From assembly GCA_963792885.1 (NCBI GenBank), contig CAWBXX010000002.1, positions 868,001 through 932,000 on the forward strand: DNA of 64,000 nt, written 5' to 3'. Positions 19,352 to 28,630 of this stretch are shown one piece after another; positions within the stretch are counted from its first letter, which is position 1, and each line of letters begins with the position of its first letter. This DNA comes from DASWJZ01 sp963792885. Its GTDB lineage: Bacteria > Pseudomonadota > Alphaproteobacteria > Rhizobiales > Afifellaceae. Made by a program: the position numbers and the translations under genes. Below the pieces are notes generated by a model. It saw nothing but the letters and a program-made list of their open reading frames with translations, did no database searches and was not told the DNA's origin.

Positions 19352-21608
19352 GGGCGGGTTCCACGGTTGATGCACGTCGCGTGAGGCGGGCACGCAAGGC
19401 GCCGAGGATGTTGGCCTGCCGTACCCAGATGTCAATCAGCACCGCGGCGACCAGAATTCCGCCGACGAACACGTTGATCCAGTGCTGCGGCATCGTGAAC
19501 CCTTCGACGTTGAGCTGCAGAAGCGCGCGCACCAGCGTTATCACCGCCGCGCCGGCGAGCGCCCCGATGACCGTTCCATAGCCGCCAAAAATCGAGCCTC
19601 CACCGATGATGACGGCGGCGATGCCATCGAGCTCCCGGAACTGGCCGGCGACAGGATTGAAGCTGCGGAAATAAGCGACGTTGATGAGTCCGGCCATCGT
19701 CGCGCAGAGCGCGCAGAAGACGAGGGCGACAAAGCGGACCCGCTTGGTGTTGATGCCGGCGTAGGCGGCGGCGCGAATGTTGCCGCCGGTAGCGTAGACA
19801 CGCTGACCGAAGGGCATGAAGCCGAGCGCGACCCCCGCCACGACCGCAACCAGGATCATCCACAAGGTCTGGACGCTGACCACGTCGGCGAGCGCGCCGA
19901 GGATGCCGGTCGGTCGCGCGATGTTCAGATAGGAAAGGATGTCGGCCACCTTGCGGCCGATCAGGTTGTAGCGCTCCGTGAAGCCGGTGAGTTGCTGACC
20001 TGCGACGAGCCAGGAGGCAAGCCCGCGCGCGATGTAGAACATCCCGAGCGTCGCGATGAATGCCGGCAGACGGAAGGCGACCGTCATCAAACCGTTGACG
20101 ACTCCGGCGGCGAGCCCGACCGCGAGGCCGATGGCAGCCGCCTCCAACGGGCCGAGCCCGGCGACCTTCATCGAGTAGGCCGCGGCACTGCCCGCAAGCG
20201 CCAGCACCGCACCGACGGAAAGATCGATGTCGCCGGCGGCGATGACGAAGGTCAGGCCGACCGCGATGAGTGCGAGCTCGGTGTAATTCAGGAGGATTGC
20301 GAACGTGTTCGGCAGGAACGCCCAGTAGTCCGGCCTGAGATAAAGGCCGATCAGCCAGAGGATGACGGTGAGTATGATCGCGAGCGCATCGCGCCTGGCG
20401 AGAAACTTGCCGAATCCGCGGGCAGAAACGGCAATGTCCGCCGCCATCGTGCCCTTCGTCTGAGCGCCTTCGATGGCAATGCCGCCGGTCTCCAGCAAAC
20501 GCGGTGGCGGTTGCCGCCGGAGCCACGCCCAGACGCGTGCCGCTACGCGCCGACGAATGACAAGGGGCTCGATCAGCACGGCGACCAGCAGCAAGATTCC
20601 GATGAATGCCGGCACCGCTCCGGCCGGCAGCGAGAAATGCGCCTGCACCTCTGTCGGCTCGCCGTTGATCATCAGCGTGCGGGTGATTGGAACGCCTTCT
20701 CTGAGCACCTTGTTGATGAGGACGGTCAGCAGGGCGCCGAGGAAGCTGCCGAGGACGCGACCGCGGCCCCCGAGGATCGACGCGCCGCCGATGATGACGG
20801 CGGCGATCACGATCAGTTCGGCGCCAAGACCACCCTGCGGGGAAGCGCCTTTGTCCTGCGCGACCGCCATCAGGCCTGCGAGCGTGGCGCATAGTGAGGA
20901 GAGCAGATAGGAGCGTACCCGCACCCAACGGGTGGATATGCCGGCGTAGATGGCGGCTTGCTCGTTGCCGCCGGTCGCCAGCGTCTCGTAGCCCCAACGG
21001 GTCTTGGCAAGCACGAGGGCGCCGCCGGCAACGACCAGCAATGCGACCGTGATCTGGTTGTTGAAGCCCCAGGCGTTGAACTCGCCGAGCTGGAAGAACC
21101 AATGATAATCCCGCGCCTTGATCGGGTAGAGGATCGACTGTCCGCCGGTCAGGCCGAGGATGAATCCCCGACCGATGAAAAGCATGGTCAACGTGGCGAT
21201 GAACGCCGGTACGCGAAGAACGGTCACAAGGATGCCGTTGACCAACCCGACAAAGATGCCGAGCAGCAGGCAGCAGAGGATCGCCGGAACGACACCTAGG
21301 TCGTAGTGATGCGGATCGAATGCGTAGGCAAAGACGACGCCGACCAGGCCAAAAGTGGAGCCGACCGATAGGTCGAGATCCTTGTTGGCGATGACGAACG
21401 TCATTCCGACGGCCATGACGGCGTAGCGCGACGTGTCGCGCAAAAGAGCTTGGAAGGCGTCGGTCGAGAAAAAGAAATTCGGATTGATGAAGGCGCCGAT
21501 GGCGTAGAGGAGCGCCATCATGACGAGAAGGCCGACCTCCCAGCCACCGGCAAGCTGCGCCGGCTGACGGCCTAGAGCAGATGGAGTCAGGTTCATAGCG
21601 CCGCCCAA
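19344..21608 (-). CDS. Double-length sugar ABC permease (two fused BPD_transp_2 domains)
   Basis: A 754-residue membrane protein made of two complete RbsC/FrcC-like permeases in tandem. Domain 1 (about 1-360) carries VIANKDLDLSVGSTFG, RVPAFIATLTMLFIGRG and AAVIIGGASILGGRGRVLGS. Domain 2 (about 400-735) repeats these landmarks as VIAAGDIDLSVGAVLA, RLPAFIATLGMFYIARG and AAVIIGGGSIFGGYGTVIGA. A charged linker around residues 355-400 joins them. Ribose-class transporters normally use two separate permease chains, so one fused chain could form the whole channel as a built-in heterodimer. The frame is uninterrupted over 2.2 kb. The start could be 21608 or the Met four codons in. Confidence 0.88.
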   Translation of the reverse strand: MGGAMNLTPSALGRQPAQLAGGWEVGLLVMMALLYAIGAFINPNFFFSTDAFQALLRDTSRYAVMAVGMTFVIANKDLDLSVGSTFGLVGVVFAYAFDPHHYDLGVVPAILCCLLLGIFVGLVNGILVTVLRVPAFIATLTMLFIGRGFILGLTGGQSILYPIKARDYHWFFQLGEFNAWGFNNQITVALLVVAGGALVLAKTRWGYETLATGGNEQAAIYAGISTRWVRVRSYLLSSLCATLAGLMAVAQDKGASPQGGLGAELIVIAAVIIGGASILGGRGRVLGSFLGALLTVLINKVLREGVPITRTLMINGEPTEVQAHFSLPAGAVPAFIGILLLVAVLIEPLVIRRRVAARVWAWLRRQPPPRLLETGGIAIEGAQTKGTMAADIAVSARGFGKFLARRDALAIILTVILWLIGLYLRPDYWAFLPNTFAILLNYTELALIAVGLTFVIAAGDIDLSVGAVLALAGSAAAYSMKVAGLGPLEAAAIGLAVGLAAGVVNGLMTVAFRLPAFIATLGMFYIARGLASWLVAGQQLTGFTERYNLIGRKVADILSYLNIARPTGILGALADVVSVQTLWMILVAVVAGVALGFMPFGQRVYATGGNIRAAAYAGINTKRVRFVALVFCALCATMAGLINVAYFRSFNPVAGQFRELDGIAAVIIGGGSIFGGYGTVIGALAGAAVITLVRALLQLNVEGFTMPQHWINVFVGGILVAAVLIDIWVRQANILGALRARLTRRASTVEPAHA

Positions 21609-21637
21609 ATCCCCAGGTGCGCAAGTATCAACGCAGA

Positions 21638-21666
21638 GTCGCGAGAGAGCAAAGCCCTCTCGCGAC
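21638..21666 (-). terminator. Intercistronic hairpin after the second sugar-binding protein
   Basis: A perfect 10-bp stem (GTCGCGAGAG / CTCTCGCGAC) with a 9-base loop lies between the binding-protein stop and the fused permease start. It lacks a T-run and probably acts as an mRNA-stabilising attenuator. Confidence 0.6.
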
Positions 21667-21689
21667 CTGAGAAGCAGCGAACGGTCGAG

Positions 21690-22772
21690 CTAGTTCTCGA
21701 AGCGCTTGCCGACGTTGCCAACGGTGTCCTTCGTCACGAGCTGGGCGCGCGTGTCGAGATTGGCCGCCGCGATGCCGCGGTCGATTTGCAGATAAAGCTG
21801 CATGACCGGCCAGAAGCCCTGCAAGAAAGGCTGCTGTCCGAGCGAGCCGGTCAGGTCGCCTGAAGCGATCGCTTCCTGCTGTGCCGGGCCGAGATCGAAG
21901 CCGTAGGCGCAGATCTTGCCGGTCATCCCGGTCTGCGCGACCGCCTTGGCGAGCGCCGGAGTGAACACGTTGTTGCCGGCGAAGGCACCGACCACGTCCC
22001 CGCGCGACTCAAACAGTGACACGATGGCGGCGACCGGATCGTTCGGATCGGCATCGACGCCCACACCTTCGGGACCGGCGTCGACCTTGAAAGCGTCAAG
22101 CTTTCCGGCGGCCTTGAGCGCGGCGACGATAGCGGCGTAGGCCGACGAGACACGGTTGTTCACCTCGACGTTGCCCATCGCGGTCGAGTTGGGCAGGACG
22201 ATCGACCCGCCCTCAACGCCCTTGTCCATCAGGCACTGTACAAGCGCATTGCCGGCGATGGCGGCCGCCGAAGCGTCCTGGCCGGTGTGGCTGATCGACA
22301 GGCGGTGATAGATGTTCGGATCGAAGGAATTGGTCGTCGCGACGGGAATGCCGTTCGCTTCGGCGGTCTTGACGATGTCGTCATAGGCGCCGACCTGCGG
22401 CGTCGTCATGATGATGCCGTCAATCGTCGGGTCCTGAACGATCTGGTTCAGGATCTCGATCTCGCGTGCCGGGTCGTCGACGGGTGACTCCGAACCGAGC
22501 AGGAGAATCTTTGCGCCGATCATGTTTCCGGCGACTGTCGCGCCGACATAGACCGGGTCGAAGAACCCGTTGCCGGCGGTGTGCGTGACGATCGCGAAAG
22601 TCAGATGCCCGTCGGCCGAATGGAAGTTCTTTGTGCCGTCGGCTTCCTTGGCGGCGTCTTCGAACGAATAGCCGCCGACGGCTTTGTCGACGCCGCCGGA
22701 CTGGGCATAAGCCCCCGTGACGCCAAGCGAAAACGCCGCGGCCGCAACCGCGAGCGGTGCAAATCGCTTCAT
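21690..22772 (-). CDS. Sugar ABC transporter periplasmic binding protein (Peripla_BP_4)
   Basis: A 360-residue secreted binding protein with a signal peptide (AVAAAAFSLGVTGAYAQ). Family features are FAIVTHTAGNGFFDPVYVGA, IDGIIMTTPQVGAYDD, AGNALVQCLMDKGVEG, GAFAGNNVFTPALAKAV and GSLGQQPFLQGFWPVMQLYL. The start at 22772 follows GGGAGGAAAAATC. The substrate is unknown; the adjacent SDR and cupin suggest a sugar or a modified sugar/polyol. It is followed by a hairpin and the fused permease. Confidence 0.9.
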   Translation of the reverse strand: MKRFAPLAVAAAAFSLGVTGAYAQSGGVDKAVGGYSFEDAAKEADGTKNFHSADGHLTFAIVTHTAGNGFFDPVYVGATVAGNMIGAKILLLGSESPVDDPAREIEILNQIVQDPTIDGIIMTTPQVGAYDDIVKTAEANGIPVATTNSFDPNIYHRLSISHTGQDASAAAIAGNALVQCLMDKGVEGGSIVLPNSTAMGNVEVNNRVSSAYAAIVAALKAAGKLDAFKVDAGPEGVGVDADPNDPVAAIVSLFESRGDVVGAFAGNNVFTPALAKAVAQTGMTGKICAYGFDLGPAQQEAIASGDLTGSLGQQPFLQGFWPVMQLYLQIDRGIAAANLDTRAQLVTKDTVGNVGKRFEN

Positions 22773-22969
22773 GATTTTTCCTCCCAAGTTGTCAAAGGGC
22801 CGGTTCTGAAATCCGAACGGCTCTTTCGGCCGTCGCGAGCTTCGCGCCCTAAGTAATACTTTTGCCCCAGACGGCCCGCGCGTAAATAGGGAATTTGACT
22901 GACCGTCAGAAAAATTCTTGCCAGGCCACTCCTCCACTCCCGCTCCGGGAGCGCGCCTTCCTGGCACAA

Positions 22970-23527
22970 TCAGCGGATAAAGCGCTCGACGTAGGCGGCA
23001 CCGAGACCGACGGCATCAAAGTGCCGCTTGCACATCTCGATCTTGGTGAAGACGTCCTCGTAGCCCTGCACCTGTCCGTCGGGATCGACGTAGATCATGG
23101 TCCCGTTGACCTGGAAGAGGGTGATCATTTCCGGCACGTGGTCTTCGACGATGAGCGTGTGCGTCTCGCCCGGCGCCTCATAGACATAGGCGCCTTCCGT
23201 CGCGATCCAGTCGTGCTCCAGGTATCGCCATTCGCCTTTGATGACGAAGCCGTGCACCGGCTGTGGATGGCGGTGGCGCGAAAGCACGCCGGACTTCGTC
23301 ACCTTGAGGAGGTTCTGCCAGTAGCCGCGCGAAGCTGAGAGGCAGAGCGGCCGGAACCAGACGTTCTCCGCCTGCGGCACCCACATGCGCTCGTCGCTCG
23401 GCAAGGCATCGGGGACGACGAGCTCCGGCGGAGAATATTCAGGCTGCGGGTGGCGATAGGGAATGCGCCGCTCGTCCTGGCTCTCCTTGAGCCCGGCGCG
23501 GTTCGGCATCTTCTCGTGGATGTTCAT
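22970..23527 (-). CDS. Cupin protein, 2,4'-dihydroxyacetophenone dioxygenase-like
   Basis: A 185-residue cupin. Likely metal ligands lie in HRHPQPVHGFVIKGEWRYLEHDW (two His and downstream residues) and YVYEAPGETHTLIV (Glu and His). The pattern resembles the 2,4'-dihydroxyacetophenone dioxygenase family, but that name is often given to cupins of unknown role. It is encoded 16 bp after the SDR and upstream of the sugar-binding protein on the same strand, so a role in converting the imported compound (isomerase or dioxygenase) is plausible. Confidence 0.7.
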   Translation of the reverse strand: MNIHEKMPNRAGLKESQDERRIPYRHPQPEYSPPELVVPDALPSDERMWVPQAENVWFRPLCLSASRGYWQNLLKVTKSGVLSRHRHPQPVHGFVIKGEWRYLEHDWIATEGAYVYEAPGETHTLIVEDHVPEMITLFQVNGTMIYVDPDGQVQGYEDVFTKIEMCKRHFDAVGLGAAYVERFIR

Positions 23528-23543
23528 CGGCGTCCTCGTCCCT

Positions 23544-24281
23544 TCACGTGATCAGATATCCGCCGTCGACCGGAAGGATGGTGCCGGTGACAAAGCGCGC
23601 TTGGTCGGAAAGGAGAAAGTGTACGACGCTTGCGACGTCGTCCGGCTTTCCCCAGCGTGCCAGCGGCGTCCGCGCGACGATCCCCGCGGAGCGCGGTTTG
23701 TCGGCAACCGCCGGCGCTGCGAGCGGCGTGTCGATCCAGCCCGGCGCGACAGCATTGACGCGGATGCCGTCCGGCGCCCAGGCGATGGCCATCGACTTCG
23801 TGAGCTGCACGACGCCGCCTTTCGAGGCGGCGTAGGCCGGCGCGTGCGGAGCGCCGAAGAAGGAATACATCGAGGCGGTGTTGACGATCGCGCCCTTTGC
23901 CTCGGCGAGCTTTGACTTGGCGGCGACGCACATCCGCATCGTTCCGACAAGATTGACGTCGAGCACTTTTCGGAAGTTATCGATCTCCCATTCGCCGCCC
24001 TCGCGGACCAGCATGCCGGCGCAGTTCACCAGGGCATCGATCCGCGGGCAGCCTGCGAGGAAGGCCGCGATCGAGCCGTCGTCGCCGACATCGACCTTGC
24101 GCGGCTCGATCATCGGATCCGGCGCGAAGGCGGCGATCTCCTTGTCGCTGATGGTGCCGGCGATGACCCGCCAGCCGGCGGCGGCAAGTGTCCGCGACAC
24201 GCCGGCGCCGATTCCGCTGGTTCCGCCGGTGACGACAGCGAGCCGGCCATCCGCCGGCGCTTGTCCCCCCGGCTCAGGCAT
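23544..24281 (-). CDS. Short-chain dehydrogenase/reductase
   Basis: A 245-residue classical SDR: cofactor motif TGGTSGIG, NAG motif as VNCAGM, catalytic Ser in NTASMYSFFG, YAASK (Tyr and Lys), and VNAVAPGWIDTP. The start at 24281 trims a 17-residue non-family extension. It is the first gene of a five-gene operon with a cupin and a sugar ABC transporter, so it likely oxidises a sugar, polyol or keto-deoxy acid. It could be an L-fucose or 2-keto-3-deoxy-fuconate type dehydrogenase, but that is conjecture. Confidence 0.85.
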   Translation of the reverse strand: MPEPGGQAPADGRLAVVTGGTSGIGAGVSRTLAAAGWRVIAGTISDKEIAAFAPDPMIEPRKVDVGDDGSIAAFLAGCPRIDALVNCAGMLVREGGEWEIDNFRKVLDVNLVGTMRMCVAAKSKLAEAKGAIVNTASMYSFFGAPHAPAYAASKGGVVQLTKSMAIAWAPDGIRVNAVAPGWIDTPLAAPAVADKPRSAGIVARTPLARWGKPDDVASVVHFLLSDQARFVTGTILPVDGGYLIT

Positions 24282-24393
24282 GCGGCTTTCCCCTCGTCTG
24301 TTTGGGCGAAGACTATTCCTTGAGCGGGCCAAAGGCCAAGGCCGCCGCGCGTCGTTTACGCCCCCTTAGTGCTGTCGATCCTAAGAAAGTCGT

Positions 24394-25602
24394 TTGAAAG
24401 GCACGGCGGCTTTGCGGAAAGAGCTTCGAATTGTCCATGTGGTGCGGAGTCCCGTCGGGGGCGTCTTCCGGCACATAACGGATCTTGTCTGGGCGCAGAG
24501 CCAGGCCGGCCACGCCGTAGGGCTGGTTTGCGACGCGACCTCGGCAGGGCCGCTCGAAGAGGAGCGCATCGCTGAACTGGGGCCGAGTCTCGCGCTCGGC
24601 GTCAGGCGCATCGGCATGACGCGTGCGATCGGGCCAGCCGACATACTCGCCACCTTCGGCGTGACGCGCGCGCTCGGCGCCATGAGCCCCGACATCGTGC
24701 ATTCTCATGGCGCCAAGGGCGGCGTCTACGGACGTCTCGCCGCCGCCTTCGAGCGCCGCGACGGCCGTGCCGTTGCGGCATTCTACGCACCGCATGGCGG
24801 CAGCCTCCATTACGATCCGGGATCACTCTCCGGCATTATCTATTTCCGCGTCGAACGGGCGCTCGAGCGGCTGACCGACGGGCTGATCCACGTCTCCGAC
24901 TACGAGGCCAAGATCTATCGCGAGAAGGTCGGCGAGCCACACTGTCCGGCGCATGTGGTGCGCAACGGCCTTCGGCCGGAGGATTTCGAGCCGATTAAGT
25001 GCGAGCGCAACGGGCCGGACTTCCTCTTCATCGGCGAGCTCCGCGAGCTGAAGGGCGTCGACATCTTCATCGAGGCGCTGGCGTTGCTTGAGAAAGAGGG
25101 GCGCGCCCCGCGCGCAGTTATCGTCGGCCCAGCGACCGATGAGAGCCAGCGCCGCTATCGCGAGCAGGCAAATGCGGAGGTGAAGAAGAACCGCGTCGTC
25201 TTCCTGCCGCCGATGCCGGCGCGTGAAGCCTTCTGCCGCGCACGCACGGTCGTCGTCCCTTCGCGGGCGGAATCGCTCCCCTATGTTGTGCTCGAAGCCG
25301 CTGCTGCCGGCAGGCCGCTGATCGCGACGCGCGTCGGTGGTATCCCTGAGATCTTCAATGGGGAGGGGGAGCGCCTCGTTCAGCCGGGCTCTGTGGAGGC
25401 CTTGGCCGCCGCGATGCGCACCGCGCTGGAGGAGCCGCAGGCCATGACCGTTGAGGCCATGCTGCGGCGCGATAAGGTGGCGCAAAAATTTTCTCTGTCA
25501 GCCTCGTCACGCCGCATCGATGACATCTACCGGGCGGCGCTTGAGGCGCGCTATAGGGTTGTGAGAGCGGGCGCCGTCGCCGAAGTCGACCTTCCCCGCT
25601 GA
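24394..25602 (+). CDS. Family 4-like glycosyltransferase
   Basis: A 402-residue GT-B fold glycosyltransferase. The N-terminal acceptor domain has VVRSPVGGVFRHITDLV and PDIVHSHGAKGGVYGRL. The donor domain has FLFIGELRELKGVDIFIEAL and the EX7E-type motif SRAESLPYVVLEAAAAGRPLIATRVGGIPEI. It is probably involved in exopolysaccharide or lipopolysaccharide assembly. The first in-frame start is a TTG at 24394; no better ATG fits the conserved N-terminus, so the start is uncertain. It is divergent from the SDR operon. Confidence 0.85.
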   Translation: MKGTAALRKELRIVHVVRSPVGGVFRHITDLVWAQSQAGHAVGLVCDATSAGPLEEERIAELGPSLALGVRRIGMTRAIGPADILATFGVTRALGAMSPDIVHSHGAKGGVYGRLAAAFERRDGRAVAAFYAPHGGSLHYDPGSLSGIIYFRVERALERLTDGLIHVSDYEAKIYREKVGEPHCPAHVVRNGLRPEDFEPIKCERNGPDFLFIGELRELKGVDIFIEALALLEKEGRAPRAVIVGPATDESQRRYREQANAEVKKNRVVFLPPMPAREAFCRARTVVVPSRAESLPYVVLEAAAAGRPLIATRVGGIPEIFNGEGERLVQPGSVEALAAAMRTALEEPQAMTVEAMLRRDKVAQKFSLSASSRRIDDIYRAALEARYRVVRAGAVAEVDLPR

Positions 25603-25669
25603 CGCCGGCGTGGGGCGTGTCCCCCCGTTTCGTCGCAATCCAGTCGGCCCGCTTGGCGGCCTTGTGCGC

Positions 25670-26572
25670 ATGTCCGATCGCCTGTCCCATCTTGAACGGC
25701 TCGAAGCGGAGAGCATCCACGTCATCCGCGAGGTTGCCGCCGAGTGCCTGAACCCGGTGATGCTTTATTCGATCGGCAAGGATTCGTCGGTCATGCTGCA
25801 TCTTGCGCGGAAGGCCTTCCACCCCGCGCCGCCGCCCTTTCCCCTGATGCACATCGACACGACGTGGAAGTTCCGCGATATGATCGCCTTCCGCGACATG
25901 ACCGCCGCCGAGGCCGGCATGCGGCTCATCGTACACACCAACGAAGAGGGCGTGCGCACCGGGGTGAACCCCTTCGACCACGGCCCGAACTACACGCGCG
26001 TGATGAAGACGGAGGCGTTGAAGCAGGCGCTCATGATGCATCGCTTCGACGCCGCCTTCGGCGGTGCGCGTCGCGACGAGGAGAAGAGCCGCGCCAAGGA
26101 GCGCATCTTCTCCTTCCGCTCCGCGAGCCACACCTGGGACCCGAAGAACCAGCGGCCCGAGCTCTGGCGCCTCTACAACACGCGCGTCAACGCCGGCGAG
26201 TCGATGCGTGTCTTCCCGCTCTCCAATTGGACCGAGCTCGACATCTGGGCCTATGTGCTGCGCGAGCAGATTCCGATCGTGCCGCTGTATTTTGCCGCGG
26301 AGCGGCCCGTCGTCTTCAGGGACGGACAGTTGATCATGGTCGACGACGAGCGCCTGCCGCTCGGTCCCGGCGAGGAGCCGGAGATGCGGCTCGTCCGCTT
26401 CCGCACGCTCGGCTGCTACCCGCTGACGGGTGCCATTGAATCGAATGCCGCCTCGCTTGAGGCGATCGTCGCGGAGATGCTCGCTGCGCGCACCTCCGAG
26501 CGCGGCGGCCGTCTGATCGACAAGGAATCCTCCGCTTCGATGGAGAAGAAGAAGCGCGAGGGCTATTTCTGA
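25670..26572 (+). CDS. cysD: Sulfate adenylyltransferase subunit 2 CysD
   Basis: A 300-residue ATP sulfurylase small subunit, which makes APS from sulfate and ATP with the CysN GTPase. It contains the PP-loop YSIGKDSSVMLHLA, AFGGARRDEEKSRAKER, FPLSNWTELDIW and the C-terminal KESSASMEKKKREGYF. The start at 25670 gives MSDRLSHLERLEAESIHVIRE. The stop overlaps the cysNC start by one base (TGATG), so the subunits are co-translated. The pathway is assimilatory sulfate reduction or sulfation via PAPS. Confidence 0.96.
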   Translation: MSDRLSHLERLEAESIHVIREVAAECLNPVMLYSIGKDSSVMLHLARKAFHPAPPPFPLMHIDTTWKFRDMIAFRDMTAAEAGMRLIVHTNEEGVRTGVNPFDHGPNYTRVMKTEALKQALMMHRFDAAFGGARRDEEKSRAKERIFSFRSASHTWDPKNQRPELWRLYNTRVNAGESMRVFPLSNWTELDIWAYVLREQIPIVPLYFAAERPVVFRDGQLIMVDDERLPLGPGEEPEMRLVRFRTLGCYPLTGAIESNAASLEAIVAEMLAARTSERGGRLIDKESSASMEKKKREGYF

Positions 26573-28464
26573 TGAACCGGGAGGCTTTCGCGCTCGAAGC
26601 CGTCAGCGCGGCGGAGACCGCCGACACGCTGAGGCTGCTCACCTGCGGCAGCGTCGATGACGGCAAGTCGACGTTGATCGGACGGCTGCTCTATGACTCG
26701 CATTTGTTGATGGAGGACCAGCTCGCCGATCTTCAAGCGGACTCGGTGAAGCACGGCACGGCAGGCGGGGCGATCGACTTCGCGCTTCTCGTCGACGGGC
26801 TCGAGGCGGAGCGCGAGCAGGGCATCACCATCGACGTCGCCTACCGCTTCTTCGCCACGCCGCACCGCCGCTTCATCGTCGCCGATACGCCCGGCCACGT
26901 TCAGTACACGCGAAACATGGCGACCGGCGCCTCGACCGCCGACCTCGCCATCCTGCTCGTCGACGCAGCCAAGGGCCTGACAACGCAAACTCGGCGGCAC
27001 GCCGCGATCGTCTCACTGGTCGGCATCCAAGACGTGGTTCTCGCGGTGAACAAGATGGACCTCGTCGGCTTCGACGAAGGTCGCTTCCGCGAGATCGCCT
27101 CATCGTTCGAGGCCTTCGCCAGGAAGCTCCGCATCGACGCTGTCACCGCGATCCCGATCTCCGCGCGCGACGGCGACAATGTCACGAGCGTGAGCGCACG
27201 CACGCCCTATTATGCGGGTCCGGCCCTGCTAGAGCACCTTGAGCGCGTCGTGCCGTCGCGCCGTGCCGAAGGCGGCGCGTTCCGCATGCCGATCCAATGG
27301 GTCTGCCGGCCGAACCAGAGTTTTCGCGGCTTCGCCGGCCCTGTGATCTCCGGCCGCGTCTCCGTCGGTGACGAGATCGTGGTCGCCGCCTCGGGTCGCT
27401 CAAGCCGCGTGACCAGGCTCCTCCTCGGCGCGGAGGAATTGGAGAGCGTTGTCGCCGGCCAGTCTGTGATGCTGACGCTCGCCGACGAGATCGACGCAAG
27501 CCGCGGCGACGTGTTCGCACACAAGGACGCGCGGCCGCCGCTTTCCGACCAGTTCGCGGCGGACCTCGTCTGGTTCGACCACGAGCACATGCTACCCGGC
27601 CGCCAATATCTCCTGAAGTCGATGACGCGCACGGTTCCCGCGCAGGTGACCGATCTCAAATACCGCTTCGATGTCGACTCGCTTGAGCACAACGCTGCCA
27701 AGGTGCTGGAGCTGAACGAGATCGGCATGGTCAATCTGTCGACCTCCGAGCCGATCGCCTTCGACCCCTATTCGGAGAACCGCGACTCGGGCGGCATCAT
27801 CCTGATCGACCGCTTCACCAACCAGACGGTCGCCGCCGGCATGATCCGCTTCGCGCTCCGCCGCGCGTCGAACATCCATTGGCAGGCGCTCGACATCGAC
27901 CGCACGGCGCGTGCACGGCTGAAGCATCAGAGGCCGTCGGTGCTCTGGTTCACCGGGCTCTCCGGCTCCGGCAAATCGACCGTCGCCAATCTCGTCGAGA
28001 AGCAGCTTTATGCGCGCGGGCGCCACACAACGATTCTCGACGGCGACAACGTCCGGCACGGGCTGAACCGCGATCTCGGCTTTACCGACGCCGACCGCGT
28101 GGAGAATATCCGCCGCGTCGCGGAGACCGCGAAGCTGATAGCCGATGCCGGGCTGATCGTGCTCGTCTCCTTCATCTCCCCCTTCCGCTCCGAGCGCGAC
28201 ATGGCGCGCGGACTGATGGGGGAAGGGGAGTTCGTCGAGATCTTCGTCGACACGCCGCTCACACTTGCCGAAGCGCGCGACCCGAAGGGTCTCTATGCGC
28301 GCGCCAGAGCAGGCGAGATCAAGAATTTCACCGGTGTCGACTCGCCCTACGAGCCGCCGGCCGCGCCGGAAATCCATCTGCGTACCGAAGCGACCGAGCC
28401 GGAGGCGCTCGCCGATCAGGTGATCGCTTATCTCGACGCGCGCGGACGTCTGTCGGGGGACTGA
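26572..28464 (+). CDS. cysN/cysC: Bifunctional sulfate adenylyltransferase large subunit / APS kinase CysNC
   Basis: A 630-residue fusion. The N-terminal CysN GTPase (about 1-430) has GSVDDGKSTLIGRLLYDS, the DTPGH motif and NKMD. The C-terminal CysC APS kinase (about 445-625) has a second P-loop (FTGLSGSGKSTVANLVE), DGDNVRHGLNRDLGF and FISPFRSERDMAR. The product is PAPS, for sulfation or reduction. Such fusions are common in rhizobia (NodQ-like) and other proteobacteria. The frame is intact throughout. Confidence 0.96.
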   Translation: MNREAFALEAVSAAETADTLRLLTCGSVDDGKSTLIGRLLYDSHLLMEDQLADLQADSVKHGTAGGAIDFALLVDGLEAEREQGITIDVAYRFFATPHRRFIVADTPGHVQYTRNMATGASTADLAILLVDAAKGLTTQTRRHAAIVSLVGIQDVVLAVNKMDLVGFDEGRFREIASSFEAFARKLRIDAVTAIPISARDGDNVTSVSARTPYYAGPALLEHLERVVPSRRAEGGAFRMPIQWVCRPNQSFRGFAGPVISGRVSVGDEIVVAASGRSSRVTRLLLGAEELESVVAGQSVMLTLADEIDASRGDVFAHKDARPPLSDQFAADLVWFDHEHMLPGRQYLLKSMTRTVPAQVTDLKYRFDVDSLEHNAAKVLELNEIGMVNLSTSEPIAFDPYSENRDSGGIILIDRFTNQTVAAGMIRFALRRASNIHWQALDIDRTARARLKHQRPSVLWFTGLSGSGKSTVANLVEKQLYARGRHTTILDGDNVRHGLNRDLGFTDADRVENIRRVAETAKLIADAGLIVLVSFISPFRSERDMARGLMGEGEFVEIFVDTPLTLAEARDPKGLYARARAGEIKNFTGVDSPYEPPAAPEIHLRTEATEPEALADQVIAYLDARGRLSGD

Positions 28465-28495
28465 AGGAGCCCAAAGGTCCTCGCGCCAACCTTAG

Positions 28496-28602
28496 TGTCG
28501 TCATTGCCGGGCTTGACCCGGCAATCCATTCCGTAGCGGCCGAGCCTTCGAAAAGCGTTCCGGAATGGATGCCCGGATCAAGTCCGGGCTTGACGAGCGG
28601 GA
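28496..28602. repeat. REP-like palindromic repeat doublet
   Basis: Two inverted copies of a palindromic element lie between convergent cysNC and ppk2. The left core is ATTGCCGGG-CTTGA-CCCGGCAAT; the right core is GCCCGGATCAAGTCCGGGC. Each arm carries the flank CATTCCG on its inner side (CCATTCCG on the left, CGGAATGG on the right), so the whole is a large inverted repeat of about 27-bp arms with four mismatches. This type of element is widespread in rhizobial genomes, and it probably also acts as a bidirectional transcript end. Confidence 0.75.
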
Positions 28603-28630
28603 AAGTGTCTGCGCGGCGGGTGCAACCGAT

